Positions 17,111 to 26,758 of a stretch of DNA of 64,000 bases are shown in pieces. Made by a program: the position numbers and the translations under genes. The notes below the pieces were generated by a model. It saw only the letters and a list, made by a program, of their open reading frames with translations, did not search any database and was not told where the DNA came from. The DNA comes from Paenirhizobium cremeum (GTDB lineage: Bacteria > Pseudomonadota > Alphaproteobacteria > Rhizobiales > Rhizobiaceae): the NCBI RefSeq assembly GCF_022884085.1, contig NZ_JAGGCS010000005.1, positions 280,331-344,330 of the forward strand, in the 5' to 3' direction. Numbering within the stretch: the first letter of the stretch is position 1; each line of letters begins with the position of its first letter.

Positions 17111-18295
17111 TCAAGTCCGTTTGGGTTTAAAAAACAATCTGCCCAGAGAAACAAGCACATAGAGAGCGAAGAAGCCCGCAATCGACCAGGCGAATCCGTG
17201 ACTGCCCGAAATATCGATGGCAACGCCGATGGCTTGAGGCCCCGCAACCGTTCCAACCGCATAGCAGAAGACGAAGGCTGCATTGGCGGCCGCGAGGTCG
17301 GAGCCGGTGAGTCGCGAACCCAGGTGGCTGAGGCCGACCGTGTAGAGACCCGAGACGCTGCCGCCCCAGAAGAACAGGACGACGGCCATCAGCAGCCAGC
17401 TCTGGGACAGCCAGGGAAGCGCCAGCGAACCGGCAAGACCGACTGCGGCCATGCAGCCGAGCAGCACGCGGCGGTCCTTCATGTGGTCGGACAGCATGCC
17501 GAGCGGAATCTGGAAGACCATGTTGCCGATGCCCATCACGGTCAGCAGCAGAGCCGCCTGCGACTCGCTGAAACCGGAGCGGGTCGCGTAGATGGGAAAT
17601 AGCGAAAGGCCGCCCGCTTCCACCGCACCGAAGACGAAGACAGCCGCCGTCGCAGTCGGTACCAGGAAGATGTAGCGGAAGAAATGCCGCTCCGGCTTTG
17701 TGTCGAGCGCCGGGCTCTCCCGCCTTGCGATGAAGATCGGAATCGCTGCGACGAGGATGGCGATCGCGCCGACGAGGAAGGGCAGAACGCCCTCGCTGCC
17801 GATCAGCGAGAAGAGAAGCGGACCTGTGGCGAAGCCGACGGACAGGACTGTCGCGTAGATCCCGAGCACAAGTCCCCGTCGTCGGGGCGGCGCTGCGGCG
17901 TTGATCCAGAATTCGGAGAGAATGAAGAGAGTGGTGGTTGCACCGTGAAAGGCGATGCGCAGCGGGAACCACATCCAGAACTGTTCGGCGTAATAGAAGC
18001 CGAGGCCGCTCAGCGCCGAGATGAGAACCGCCCAGAGCATGGTTCGGGCAACGCCGTAGCTATGGGCAAGCTTCATCGTCACCGGTGCGGCGGCCATGGC
18101 CGCTACACCCGCCATGGCGGAATTGAGCCCGATCAGGGTGGAGGGTATCCCGCGCTTCTCGAGAATGATGGACAGAAGGGGCAGTCCCAGACCGATGGCA
18201 ATGCCGACCGACGAAATAGAAGCGACAGCGGCGATAAGAGAGGGCCAGTGGATCTCTTCGCGATGGCAGTTGTCGCCGTTGGACGGCTTTGTCAT
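17111..18295 (-). CDS. MFS transporter (YcaD-like)
   Basis: A 394-residue major facilitator superfamily protein with about twelve hydrophobic helices and an internal loop near the middle ([17 protein letters not shown]). The typical MFS motif between helices 8 and 9 is [14 protein letters not shown]. The substrate is not predictable; the overall look is that of YcaD/YfkF-type permeases. ATG 18295 ([14 protein letters not shown]) is preferred over the longer upstream frame because it follows the NUDIX stop by 10 bases and gives the usual length. It is the last gene of the minus-strand series before rpmG. Confidence 0.82.
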   Translation of the reverse strand: MTKPSNGDNCHREEIHWPSLIAAVASISSVGIAIGLGLPLLSIILEKRGIPSTLIGLNSAMAGVAAMAAAPVTMKLAHSYGVARTMLWAVLISALSGLGFYYAEQFWMWFPLRIAFHGATTTLFILSEFWINAAAPPRRRGLVLGIYATVLSVGFATGPLLFSLIGSEGVLPFLVGAIAILVAAIPIFIARRESPALDTKPERHFFRYIFLVPTATAAVFVFGAVEAGGLSLFPIYATRSGFSESQAALLLTVMGIGNMVFQIPLGMLSDHMKDRRVLLGCMAAVGLAGSLALPWLSQSWLLMAVVLFFWGGSVSGLYTVGLSHLGSRLTGSDLAAANAAFVFCYAVGTVAGPQAIGVAIDISGSHGFAWSIAGFFALYVLVSLGRLFFKPKRT

Positions 18296-18305
18296 GAGGT
18301 GGCCC

Positions 18306-19010
18306 TTAAATCGTATCGCGGAAGAATCGCCCATGCCGGGAGAAGTAGAACGGTCCGTCGCTTCCAAAAGGTAAAGACGGATCGTCTTTCATCTGCAGTT
18401 TGACATCTTCCAGGATCGTCCTGGTGATGGCTGGCATGTTCAGACCGGAAACATCGTGCATGTCAAGCCATTGCAGGTCATGCAACTCGGCGGAATCGCG
18501 GATTGCGCCAGGGTCCACCTCGGCTTCGTCGCAGAACGTCAGGAAAAAGCGGGTATCGAACCGCCGGATATTGCCGGGCGGCGTGATGGCGCGTGCCACA
18601 TAACGAAGGGTGCCGAGGTCGGCGTTGAAACGGCCATGCCTGTTGCCGCCTTCATCGATGCGCCCGATGACGAGCCCGGTCTCTTCGTCGAGTTCCCGCA
18701 ACGCCGCCAGCGCCAGCGCGCGGCATCGACCGGCAAGCCGGGGATCGGAGGCCCCTCCCGCAAGCCTTGTCAGGACTGAAGGCTGCAGGTCGCGCAGGAA
18801 GGGCAGGTTGCGATCCTGTCGGTCGCGCCGGCCGCCGGGAAAGACGTAGAGGTCCGGCATGAAGGCATGTTTGCTGCCGCGCCTGCCGACGAGAACCCGG
18901 GGGCGGCTGCCGGCCCGGTCAATGAGGATCAGCGAGGCGGCATCCCTCGGCCGCAGCCTCGCATTGGAGGCCGAAGCCTTGTCCTGGGCCTCGAAGGGAT
19001 GCGATGTCAT
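18306..19010 (-). CDS. NUDIX hydrolase
   Basis: A 234-residue protein with a split-looking NUDIX box. FPGGRRD occurs near residue 57, and the catalytic RELDEETGLV helix follows after an insertion of about 40 residues. The family hydrolyses nucleoside diphosphates linked to another moiety; the substrate is unknown, and the longer spacing resembles CoA-diphosphatase or RNA-processing-like members. The start codon at 19010 overlaps the stop codon of the DUF983 gene by ATGA, showing translational coupling. The frame is open further upstream, but only as antisense-like sequence within the DUF983 gene. Confidence 0.85.
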   Translation of the reverse strand: MTSHPFEAQDKASASNARLRPRDAASLILIDRAGSRPRVLVGRRGSKHAFMPDLYVFPGGRRDRQDRNLPFLRDLQPSVLTRLAGGASDPRLAGRCRALALAALRELDEETGLVIGRIDEGGNRHGRFNADLGTLRYVARAITPPGNIRRFDTRFFLTFCDEAEVDPGAIRDSAELHDLQWLDMHDVSGLNMPAITRTILEDVKLQMKDDPSLPFGSDGPFYFSRHGRFFRDTI

Positions 19011-19459
19011 GAACCGGTCTTCTGGCCAAATTCTCCCGGCTCGCCGGCATCGTCTCCGAACCCATGCATTCGCAGCGCCCATTGCAGGCCGATGACTCCG
19101 CCTTTGATCGGCTGGATCGTCAGAAGCGACGTGATGATGGCGATAGGCACCCAGATCGCCAGGTGCACCCAGTCGGATGCCGGAAAGACGAGATCGGTCA
19201 TCATGAAACCGCCGAGCAGAACGTGGCCGAGCACGATGATGACGAGATAGGGCGGCAGGTCGTCGGCTCGATGGTGGAATATCTCCTCGCCGCAGGCCGC
19301 GCAGGTATCGACCGGTTTCAGATAGGCGCGGAACAACTTGCCGCTGCCGCAGGCCGGGCATGTATTGAGAAGGCCGCGTTTAATCGACTGCCAGAGTGGG
19401 CGTTCGGGCCGTGCCTCTTCGCCGAAGCGCATCGCCTCCTGCGTGTTTCCTGCCGTCAT
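19007..19459 (-). CDS. DUF983 family zinc-ribbon membrane protein
   Basis: A 150-residue protein with an N-terminal four-cysteine zinc ribbon (CPACGSGKLF and CAACGEE) and then two hydrophobic helices (LPPYLVIIVLGHVLLGGFMM and HLAIWVPIAIITSLLTIQ). This is the DUF983 family, sometimes linked with cytochrome oxidase biogenesis, but with no firm function. ATG 19459 is chosen because a strong GGAGGGAGAGG site sits directly before it; ATG 19474 is an in-frame alternative. It lies 18 bases after the rnr stop and overlaps the NUDIX start by 4 bases. Confidence 0.85.
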   Translation of the reverse strand: MTAGNTQEAMRFGEEARPERPLWQSIKRGLLNTCPACGSGKLFRAYLKPVDTCAACGEEIFHHRADDLPPYLVIIVLGHVLLGGFMMTDLVFPASDWVHLAIWVPIAIITSLLTIQPIKGGVIGLQWALRMHGFGDDAGEPGEFGQKTGS

Positions 19460-19477
19460 CCTCTCTCCCTCCATTTA

Positions 19478-21841
19478 TTACCTCCGTGGCCGGTTGGGCC
19501 GTGTACCGGGCTTCCTCGCGGCGGCGCGCCGCGTCGATTTATGGAAGGAGCGGACCGCAACGGGCATGGGCCGGCCTTCGCTCAGCATTTCAAAGCGCAG
19601 GGCGCCGGCCAGAGGAATGGCCTCCACCAGCCTTACCTCGACGGCATCTCCGAGGCGGTAGCCGAGGCCCGTCCTCTCGCCGGAAAGTGCCTGATGCGCT
19701 TCGTCGTAGATGTAGTAGTCACGCCCGAGCGTCGAGACGGGAATGAAACCGTCCGCACCGAACTGCGGCAGGGCGATGAAAAGACCGGCCTTGGTGACGC
19801 CCGAGACCTGGCCTGCGAACTCGTCGCCGATCCGTCCGGCGAGATGATGGGCGATCAGGCGGTTGATGGTGTCCCGCTCGGCCGCCATCGCACGCCGTTC
19901 GAAGGTCGAAATCTCCGCCGCGATATCGTCGAGAGCCGCCTCTTCTTCGGGCGTGATGCCGCCTTCGCCGAGGCCGAGCGACCCTACCAGCGCCCGATGC
20001 ACGATCAGGTCGGCGTAGCGACGGATCGGCGAGGTGAAATGGGCGTATTTCATCAGGTTCAGGCCGAAATGGCCGATGTTTTCCGGGCTGTAGATCGCCT
20101 GGCTCTGTGAGCGCAGCACCATCTCGTTGACCATCGTCTGGTGCGGCGTGTCGAGCGCTCTTGCAAGGATGCCGTTGAACGAGTTGGAGCGCAGGTTGCC
20201 CTTGGCGAGCGACAAGCCGATCGTGCCGAGAAACTCGCGCAGCGCCTCCTGCTTGGAGAGCGCCGGCGCGTCGTGGACGCGGTAGACCAGCGGCTGGCGT
20301 TTTTTCTCCAGCGTCTCGGCGGCGGCGACGTTCGCCTGGATCATCATCTCCTCGATCAGCTTGTGGGCATCGAGCCTGTCCGGCACATGCACCCGGTCGA
20401 CGGTGCCGTCTTCCTTAAGGATGATCTTGCGTTCCGGCATGTCGAGTTCCAGCGGCTGGCGGCGATCGCGTCCGCGCTTCAGGATCGCGTAGGCGTGCCA
20501 CAGCGGCTTGAGGATCGGCTCCAGCAGCGGTCCCGTCTTGTCGTCGGGCTTGCCGTCGATGGCAGCCTGCGCCTGCTGGTAGGACAGCTTGGCGGCGCTC
20601 TTCATCATGATCCGGTGGAAGGCATGTCCCGCTTTGCGTCCTTCCTTCGAGAACACCATGCGGACGGCAAGCGCCGGCCGGTCGACGCCTTCGCGCAGCG
20701 AGCAGAGATCGTTGGAAATTCGCTCCGGCAGCATCGGTACGACCCGATCAGGGAAGTAGACCGAGTTGCCGCGCTTCAGCGCCTCCCGGTCGAGCGCCGA
20801 TTTCGGCCGTACGTACCAGGAAACGTCGGCGATCGCGACCGTGACGATCACGCCGTCCGGATTGTCGGGCGAGGGGTCAGGCTCCGCATAGACCGCGTCG
20901 TCGTGGTCCTTGGCGTCCGCCGGGTCGATGGTAATCAGCGGCAGGTCGCGCCAGTCCTCGCGATGCGACATGGTCGCGGGGTTGGCAGCCTCGGCTTCGG
21001 CAATGACCGATTGCGGGAAGATATATGGAATGCCGTGCGCATGTATGGCGATCATCGAAATCGCCTTTTCAGTGGCGACCGAACCGATCACCGAGAGCAC
21101 GCGGGCGCGGGTCAGGCCGAAACGGCCGGAACGCAGGACTTCCACTTCGACGAGGTCTCCATCCTTGGCGTCGCCGAGATCGGCCCCGTCGATCTGCAGT
21201 TCCTCGCCGCGCCGGTCGATCGGCATAAGCCGTCCGCCGTTCGTGCCCGGCATCTCGCGATAGACGCCGAGCAGGGCGTTGCGGTGCTTGTCGAGGACCT
21301 TGATGATCCGGGCCGTATAGGCGGGGCCTGCCCGATCCTTTGACGGGAATATCTTGGCGAGCACCCGATCTCCGAGGCCGCCGACCGGCGCCTTGCCCTT
21401 GGCGCGGTCCGAACTCGACTGGCGAATGGCGACGGCCGGCGCGACGCCCAGTTCTTCGTTCCATTCAGCCGGGCGACCGATCAGCTCGCCGTCCTTGTCG
21501 CGCGTGGTGATGTCGAGAACGGTGACGGGCGGCAGCGCTCCGGGACGGGCTAGCGACTTGCGGCTTTTCTGCAGAAGGCCGTCGTCTTCCATCGCGCGCA
21601 GCAGGTCCTTGAGCTCGACGCGCGCCTCTCCCTTCAGGCCGAACGCCTTGGCGATCTCGCGCTTGGAAGCGCGGTCGGGATTGTCGGCGATGAATTCCAG
21701 CAACACTTCACGCGGCGGCACGGCCCCATGGATGATGGGTTGCTTGCCGTTCTTGGCAACGCCGGCTGCCTTCTCCGCGCGCCGCTCCCGCCGGTTGCGG
21801 GGAGCGGTGTCAGTGTCGGGATCGCGCGGTGGTCTTTTCAA
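19478..21841 (-). CDS. rnr: Ribonuclease R
   Basis: A 787-residue 3'-5' exoribonuclease of the RNase II/R family. It has an N-terminal basic tail and helix-turn-helix-like region (PPREVLLEFIADNPDRASK), cold-shock domains, an RNB catalytic domain with TIDPADAKDHDDAVY (metal-binding aspartates, about residue 310), and an S1 domain near the C-terminus (FAGQVSGVTKAGLFIALPQ). A basic tail ends the protein. It degrades structured RNA processively in the cytosol. Its start lies two bases after the topA stop codon, so the two genes form a tight operon. Confidence 0.96.
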   Translation of the reverse strand: MKRPPRDPDTDTAPRNRRERRAEKAAGVAKNGKQPIIHGAVPPREVLLEFIADNPDRASKREIAKAFGLKGEARVELKDLLRAMEDDGLLQKSRKSLARPGALPPVTVLDITTRDKDGELIGRPAEWNEELGVAPAVAIRQSSSDRAKGKAPVGGLGDRVLAKIFPSKDRAGPAYTARIIKVLDKHRNALLGVYREMPGTNGGRLMPIDRRGEELQIDGADLGDAKDGDLVEVEVLRSGRFGLTRARVLSVIGSVATEKAISMIAIHAHGIPYIFPQSVIAEAEAANPATMSHREDWRDLPLITIDPADAKDHDDAVYAEPDPSPDNPDGVIVTVAIADVSWYVRPKSALDREALKRGNSVYFPDRVVPMLPERISNDLCSLREGVDRPALAVRMVFSKEGRKAGHAFHRIMMKSAAKLSYQQAQAAIDGKPDDKTGPLLEPILKPLWHAYAILKRGRDRRQPLELDMPERKIILKEDGTVDRVHVPDRLDAHKLIEEMMIQANVAAAETLEKKRQPLVYRVHDAPALSKQEALREFLGTIGLSLAKGNLRSNSFNGILARALDTPHQTMVNEMVLRSQSQAIYSPENIGHFGLNLMKYAHFTSPIRRYADLIVHRALVGSLGLGEGGITPEEEAALDDIAAEISTFERRAMAAERDTINRLIAHHLAGRIGDEFAGQVSGVTKAGLFIALPQFGADGFIPVSTLGRDYYIYDEAHQALSGERTGLGYRLGDAVEVRLVEAIPLAGALRFEMLSEGRPMPVAVRSFHKSTRRAAARKPGTRPNRPRR

Positions 21842-21843
21842 TT

Positions 21844-24507
21844 TCAGCTCTTCTTCGTCTTCGGTGCCGCCTTCGCCTTGGGCTTGGCGGCGGATTTCTT
21901 CTTGGGCGCGGCCTCGTCGGCATCCGCAGCCTTGGCCTTCGCTGCCTTGGCGGGAGCCTTCTTGGCCTTGGCCGGCTTGCCGCCGTCCTTGGCGGCCCGC
22001 TCGGCGATCAGCGCAAGCGCCTCTTCCATCGTCACGGACTGTGGGTCCTTGCCCTTCGGCAGCGTGGCGTTGACCTTGCCCCAGTTAATATAGGGACCAT
22101 AGCGGCCATCGCGAACAGTAATTGCACCGCCATCCGGATGTTCGCCGATTTCTTTGAGCGCGGCAGGTGTGCCCCGCCCGCGGGCGCCGGCCCCCTTGCT
22201 CTGCTTTTCGGCGAGAACCGTGACGGCGCGGTTGAGGCCGATCGACAGAACGTCCTCGATGCTTTCCAGATTGGCGTAGGTGCCGTCATGCAGCACGAAG
22301 GGTCCGTAGCGGCCGAGACCGGCCGATATCATCTTGCCGGTTTCCGGATGCGCTCCGACGTCGCGGGGCAGGGACAAGAGCGCCAGCGCCTTCTCGAAAT
22401 CGACGGTCGCCGGCGTCCAGCCCTTGGGCAGCGACGAGCGCTTCGCATCCTTCCCGTCGCCACGCTGGACATAAGGTCCGAAACGGCCGCTCCGAAGCGT
22501 GATCTCTTCGTCCGTGACGGGGTCCTTGCCGAGCGCCTTCGGTTCGTTTGCGCCCGAAGCCTCGGCCTCCCCGCCGTTTTCGGAGGAAAGCTGACGGGTA
22601 TAGTTGCACTCCGGATAGTTCGAGCAGCCGACGAAGGCGCCGTACTTGCCGAGCTTCAGCGACAACTGGCCGGTGCCGCAGACCTGGCATATGCGCGGAT
22701 CGGAACCGTCCTCGCGCTTCGGGAAGACGAGCGGCGCCAGGGCCTCGTTCAGCGCATCGAGCACATTGGTGACGCGCAGTTCCTTGGTGTCCTCGATCTG
22801 GGCGAAGAAATCCTGCCAGAAGTCGCGCAGCACCTGTTTCCAGTCGAGTTCGCCGGCGGAGATCTTGTCGAGTTTTTCCTCGAGATCGGCGGTGAAATCG
22901 TATTCCACATACTTGGTGAAGAAGCTCTCGAGGAAAGCCGTCACCAGCCGGCCCTTGGCCTGCGGAATGAGCTTGCGCTTGTCGATCGTCACATAGTCAC
23001 GGTCGCGCAATGTGGCGAGCGTCGCCGCATAGGTCGAGGGGCGGCCGATGCCGAGCTCTTCCATCTTCTTGATGAGCGAGGCTTCCGAATAGCGCGGCGG
23101 CGGTTCGGTGAAGTGCTGGCTGGCGTTGACCTTCTGCTTGGCCAGCGCCTCGCGGGCGTTGATCTCGGGCAGGCGGCCGTCCTCGTCGTCGTCTCCGCCT
23201 TCGCCGTCTTCCCGCTGGTCCACATAGGCCGCGATGAAGCCGTCGAAACGGATGACAGAGCCGACGGCGCGAAGGCCGGCCTTCTCGCCGTCGCGGGTTG
23301 CAAGGATCTCGACCGTGGTCCGCTCGATCTCCGCCGATGCCATCTGGCTGGCGATGCCGCGCTTCCAGATGAGATCGTAGAGCTTCAGCTGGTCGGCGTC
23401 GAGGAAGCGGCGCACCTGATCGGGCGACCGGTTGAAATCGGTCGGACGGATGGCTTCGTGGGCTTCCTGTGCGTTCTTCGCCTTGGTGGAATAGAAGCGA
23501 GGCTTGTCCGGTACGTAACGCGCGCCAAACTGTTCGGCGACGGCGGCGCGGGCGGCATCGATGGCTTCGGGCGCCATCTGCACGCCGTCCGTACGCATGT
23601 AGGTGATGAGACCCACCGTCTCCCCGCCGATGTCGATGCCTTCATAGAGCTTCTGGGCGACCTGCATGGTGCGGGAAGCGGAGAAACCGAGCTTCGACGA
23701 TGCTGCCTGCTGCAGGGTGGACGTGGTAAAGGGCGGGCCGGGATTGCGCTTGACCGGCTTGGCCTCGACGCTGTCGACGGCGTAGCGCGCGCCCTCCAGC
23801 ATCTCCTTGATCCGGCCGGCATCTGTGCCGTTGGTAATGGAGTTGCGCTGGATGCGCTTGCCGTCGGCGGAAACGAGCTTCGCTTCGAACTCGTCGCCGC
23901 GGGGCGTCTTCAGGAGCGCCGAAATGTTCCAGTATTCTTCCGCGACGAAGAGCTCAATCTCGTTTTCGCGGTCGCAGACGAGGCGAAGCGCCACCGACTG
24001 CACGCGGCCTGCGGATCGGGCGCCGGGCAGTTTGCGCCACAAAACAGGGGACAGGTTGAAGCCGACGAGGTAGTCGAGGGCGCGGCGGGCGAGATAGGCA
24101 TCGACCAAGGGAATGTCGATGTCACGAGGATGCGCCATCGCGTCGAGAACGGCCTTTTTGGTGATCGCGTTGAAGACGACGCGCTTCACCGGCTTGTCGC
24201 CCAGAACCCGTTTCTTCTTCAGCAGGTCGAGCACATGCCAGGAGATCGCTTCTCCCTCGCGATCCGGGTCGGTTGCAAGAATGAGGCCGTCTGAGGACTT
24301 CACGGCATCCGCAATGTCCTTGATGCGTTTCTGGGAGGCGCTGTCGACCTCCCAGAGCATTTCGAAATCTTCCTCGGGTCGAACGGAACCGTCCTTCGCC
24401 GGCAAGTCGCGCACGTGGCCGAACGAGGCCAGCACCTTGTATCCGGAGCCGAGATACTTGTTGATCGTCTTGGCCTTGGCGGGAGATTCTACGACTACGA
24501 CATTCAT
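21844..24507 (-). CDS. topA: DNA topoisomerase I
   Basis: An 887-residue type IA topoisomerase that relaxes negative supercoils. The N-terminal TOPRIM region starts MNVVVVESPAKAKTINKYLG. The catalytic tyrosine is in GLITYMRTDG near residue 301. A C-terminal zinc ribbon follows (CQVCGTG and VGCSNYPECNYT), then repeated TopA C-terminal modules (GRFGPYVQ, GRYGPFVL, GRYGPYINWG). The protein ends in a lysine/alanine-rich tail typical of actinobacterial and alphaproteobacterial TopA. The start at 24507 gives the conserved N-terminus, although the frame is open to 24654. rnr follows directly. Confidence 0.97.
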   Translation of the reverse strand: MNVVVVESPAKAKTINKYLGSGYKVLASFGHVRDLPAKDGSVRPEEDFEMLWEVDSASQKRIKDIADAVKSSDGLILATDPDREGEAISWHVLDLLKKKRVLGDKPVKRVVFNAITKKAVLDAMAHPRDIDIPLVDAYLARRALDYLVGFNLSPVLWRKLPGARSAGRVQSVALRLVCDRENEIELFVAEEYWNISALLKTPRGDEFEAKLVSADGKRIQRNSITNGTDAGRIKEMLEGARYAVDSVEAKPVKRNPGPPFTTSTLQQAASSKLGFSASRTMQVAQKLYEGIDIGGETVGLITYMRTDGVQMAPEAIDAARAAVAEQFGARYVPDKPRFYSTKAKNAQEAHEAIRPTDFNRSPDQVRRFLDADQLKLYDLIWKRGIASQMASAEIERTTVEILATRDGEKAGLRAVGSVIRFDGFIAAYVDQREDGEGGDDDEDGRLPEINAREALAKQKVNASQHFTEPPPRYSEASLIKKMEELGIGRPSTYAATLATLRDRDYVTIDKRKLIPQAKGRLVTAFLESFFTKYVEYDFTADLEEKLDKISAGELDWKQVLRDFWQDFFAQIEDTKELRVTNVLDALNEALAPLVFPKREDGSDPRICQVCGTGQLSLKLGKYGAFVGCSNYPECNYTRQLSSENGGEAEASGANEPKALGKDPVTDEEITLRSGRFGPYVQRGDGKDAKRSSLPKGWTPATVDFEKALALLSLPRDVGAHPETGKMISAGLGRYGPFVLHDGTYANLESIEDVLSIGLNRAVTVLAEKQSKGAGARGRGTPAALKEIGEHPDGGAITVRDGRYGPYINWGKVNATLPKGKDPQSVTMEEALALIAERAAKDGGKPAKAKKAPAKAAKAKAADADEAAPKKKSAAKPKAKAAPKTKKS

Positions 24508-24736
24508 TGTTTTTCTCTGCACCTCGATCAGTGCTTCCAATCCGGCGGCGTTCTTGCAGCCTGGCTTCGGGAACCCGTCCCGAAACCGGTTCCCCGAAAT
24601 GGACAGGGATTCGGTCGCGGTCAAGGGGTAACGGACATTTTCTGCAGTATGCAACGCAATACAACCTATTGGAGATTAACTTGTGATTGCAATTTAGGAT
24701 AAATGGGCTATCGTTTTCCGCAGATGTTTTGAGGGG
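24508..24736. other. Intergenic region with a hairpin ahead of topA
   Basis: The leader of topA on the minus strand contains an imperfect inverted repeat (TTCGGGAAC at 24566-24574 with GTTCCCCGAA at 24589-24598). The AT-richer half near 24655-24710 probably carries the divergent promoters of topA and of the small gene at 24737. I cannot assign clear -35/-10 boxes. Confidence 0.4.
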
Positions 24737-25003
24737 GTGTTCGGTCGGCTCCGGACACAAATTGCGAGCTATGGAATGGTTTCGAAAATAAACGGTGCGG
24801 GCCGCGCGGACACGCGGGAGAACATAGCCTATATCAGGCAGATGCTCGGTGAGTTGCGCTCGGTCGCTGAGAGCGAGGGCGCCGAAATGCTCTGCTATCT
24901 CATCGAAATGGCTTATGTCGAGGCGGGCGACGTGCAGGCCGGCCGCCGTTCCCTGTCAATCCATCATGGAAATGGAAACAAGGCCACCGGCATGCCGGTG
25001 TAA
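24737..25003 (+). CDS. Conserved rhizobial small protein of unknown function
   Basis: An 88-residue frame with a core [19 protein letters not shown] and [18 protein letters not shown] that I recognise as a small conserved hypothetical protein of Rhizobiales. It is predicted all-helical, with no membrane segment. GTG 24737 lies against GAGGGG; ATG 24776, just ahead of the conserved part, is the alternative start. It is divergent from topA, and its last 48 bases overlap the 3' end of dprA on the opposite strand. The function is not known. Confidence 0.7.
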   Translation: MFGRLRTQIASYGMVSKINGAGRADTRENIAYIRQMLGELRSVAESEGAEMLCYLIEMAYVEAGDVQAGRRSLSIHHGNGNKATGMPV

Positions 25004-26110
25004 GCGCCCGGCGATGTCGAGTTCGAGAAGCACCAGATAGACGGACTGCGCGGGCAATCCCGTGTGGCGGATGATGTCGTCCACCTCCACCGGTGTCGGC
25101 CCGAGCGCATCTATGATCCGTGTCCGGTCGGTTTCGCTGGGCGGCGGCGTCATCGGTCGCTCATGTTCTCCGCCGTCCGGTTCGTTTGCTTCCGGTTGGG
25201 AGAAGAGGTCGATCGCCGAAATCGGAGCGAGCGCTTCCAGAACATCCCCGGCGCGGGTCGTCACCGTGGCGCCATCCTTCAGCAAACCGTTGGTGCCCTC
25301 GCAGCGCGGGTCGAGCGGCGAGCCGGGGACGGCAAAGACCAGCCGGCCGAACTCGCCGGCGAGCCTTGCCGTAATCAACGAGCCCGACCGGGCGGCGGCC
25401 TCGATCACGACAACGCCGAGCGAGACACCGGCAATCAGCCGGTTGCGACGGGGAAAGTCCCGCGCCCGGGCCTCCCAGCCGAAGGGCATTTCCGAAATCG
25501 CAAGACCTCGTCCGTCGCAGATTTCCCGGAAGAGATCGAGGTTTTCGGGAGGGTAGGGCTGGTCGAGGCCGCCGGCCATGGCGGCAATCGTTCCGGTATC
25601 GAGACTGGCGCGATGGGCGGCCGTATCTATGCCGCGGGCCAGGCCGGATATGATGGAATATCCGGTACGCCCGATCTCGCGGGCCATCATGGCTGCAAAT
25701 TTAGCACCGCTGATCGAGGCATTGCGTGAGCCGACGATACCGACGCTCGGCAGCGTCGCCGTCGCAAGATCGCCCTTGACGGCCAGCAGGGGAGGCGCCC
25801 CGTCGATCTGCCGCAATGCGGGAGGATAGTCGGGTTCGCCGATGCCGAGAAAGCGGGCGCCGAAACGCGCGGCCGTCTCGAGTTCCCTGAGGGCTTCGCT
25901 TTCGGAGGCGATCCGGATCGCGCGGGTCGATCCGCCGCGCCGGGAGAGCTCCGGCAGAGCTTCGATGGCGGTTTCCGCCGAACCGAAATGATTGATGAGG
26001 TCGCGGAAGGTGGCCGGGCCGACATTGTCGCTGCGAATCAGCCGAAGCCAGGCGATCCTTTGCCGGTCGGTGAGCGCAATCCCTTTTCGTCTTGCGCCGC
26101 CTGCCGGCAT
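24956..26110 (-). CDS. dprA: DNA-processing protein DprA
   Basis: This 384-residue protein has an N-terminal helical SAM-like region, a Rossmann fold ([18 protein letters not shown] near 125-142, [17 protein letters not shown] near 155), and a C-terminal winged-helix domain (residues about 315-375) present in many proteobacterial DprA proteins. DprA binds incoming single-stranded DNA and loads RecA during natural transformation. The gene is also widespread in species not known to be competent. It lies 4 bases after the plsY stop, in the same operon as plsY and probably pyrBC. Confidence 0.94.
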   Translation of the reverse strand: MPAGGARRKGIALTDRQRIAWLRLIRSDNVGPATFRDLINHFGSAETAIEALPELSRRGGSTRAIRIASESEALRELETAARFGARFLGIGEPDYPPALRQIDGAPPLLAVKGDLATATLPSVGIVGSRNASISGAKFAAMMAREIGRTGYSIISGLARGIDTAAHRASLDTGTIAAMAGGLDQPYPPENLDLFREICDGRGLAISEMPFGWEARARDFPRRNRLIAGVSLGVVVIEAAARSGSLITARLAGEFGRLVFAVPGSPLDPRCEGTNGLLKDGATVTTRAGDVLEALAPISAIDLFSQPEANEPDGGEHERPMTPPPSETDRTRIIDALGPTPVEVDDIIRHTGLPAQSVYLVLLELDIAGRLHRHAGGLVSISMMD

Positions 26111-26114
26111 GCAG

Positions 26115-26732
26115 TCATCCCTTCTGCCCGATCTTGCTTTCCGTCCCGGCGATCAGCCGCTCGATATTCGGTTTGTGCCGCCAGTAGGTGATGACGGTCA
26201 TGGCCGAGGTGACGAGAGAAGCTTCATGCGCGCCCAGTATCCACAGGACAACCGGAATGACAAGGGTTGCAACCAGAGCGGATAGTGACGAGTAGCGGGA
26301 GAGATAGGCGATCGACAGCCAGACGATGGCGAAGACCACGACCATCAGCGGCGCGACCCCGAGCAGGGTGCCGATATAGGTTGCGACACCCTTGCCGCCC
26401 TTGAAGCCGAGCCAGACCGGGAAGAGATGGCCGATGAAGGCGGCGAAGCCTGCCAGCAGCCCGGCATTCTGGCCGAACACGGCCTGCGCGATCACGGCGG
26501 CGGCCGTCGCCTTCAGTGCGTCGAGCAGGAGCGTCGCGGCGGCAAGTTTCTTGTTGCCGGTTCTGAGCACATTGGTCGCGCCAATATTGCCCGAGCCGAT
26601 CGAGCGCAGGTCGCCGAGGCCGGCCATACGCGTCAGCACAAGGCCAAAGGGAATGGAGCCTAAGAGATAGCCGAGGCTGAGCACGGCGATCAGCGCCGGC
26701 CAGCCGATGGCGAGATAGTTCACTTCGGGCAC
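26115..26732 (-). CDS. plsY: Glycerol-3-phosphate acyltransferase PlsY
   Basis: A 205-residue inner-membrane protein with about five helices and the three PlsY signatures: SIPFG near residue 26, [17 protein letters not shown] near 47-63, and [14 protein letters not shown] near 108. It transfers the acyl group of acyl-phosphate to glycerol 3-phosphate, the first step of phospholipid synthesis, and is partner to PlsX. Length is normal. It lies between the pyrimidine gene cluster and dprA on the same strand, 26 bases after the dihydroorotase-like stop, so they are probably one transcript. Confidence 0.96.
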   Translation of the reverse strand: MPEVNYLAIGWPALIAVLSLGYLLGSIPFGLVLTRMAGLGDLRSIGSGNIGATNVLRTGNKKLAAATLLLDALKATAAAVIAQAVFGQNAGLLAGFAAFIGHLFPVWLGFKGGKGVATYIGTLLGVAPLMVVVFAIVWLSIAYLSRYSSLSALVATLVIPVVLWILGAHEASLVTSAMTVITYWRHKPNIERLIAGTESKIGQKG

Positions 26733-26758
26733 GATTTTCTCCCCCTTCGCTTACATCG

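Noticed and set aside
21829..24294. An open frame of over 800 codons on the plus strand opposite topA.
   Set aside because: It is an antisense frame of a GC-rich coding sequence with no recognisable domain and no ribosome binding site; topA is unmistakable.
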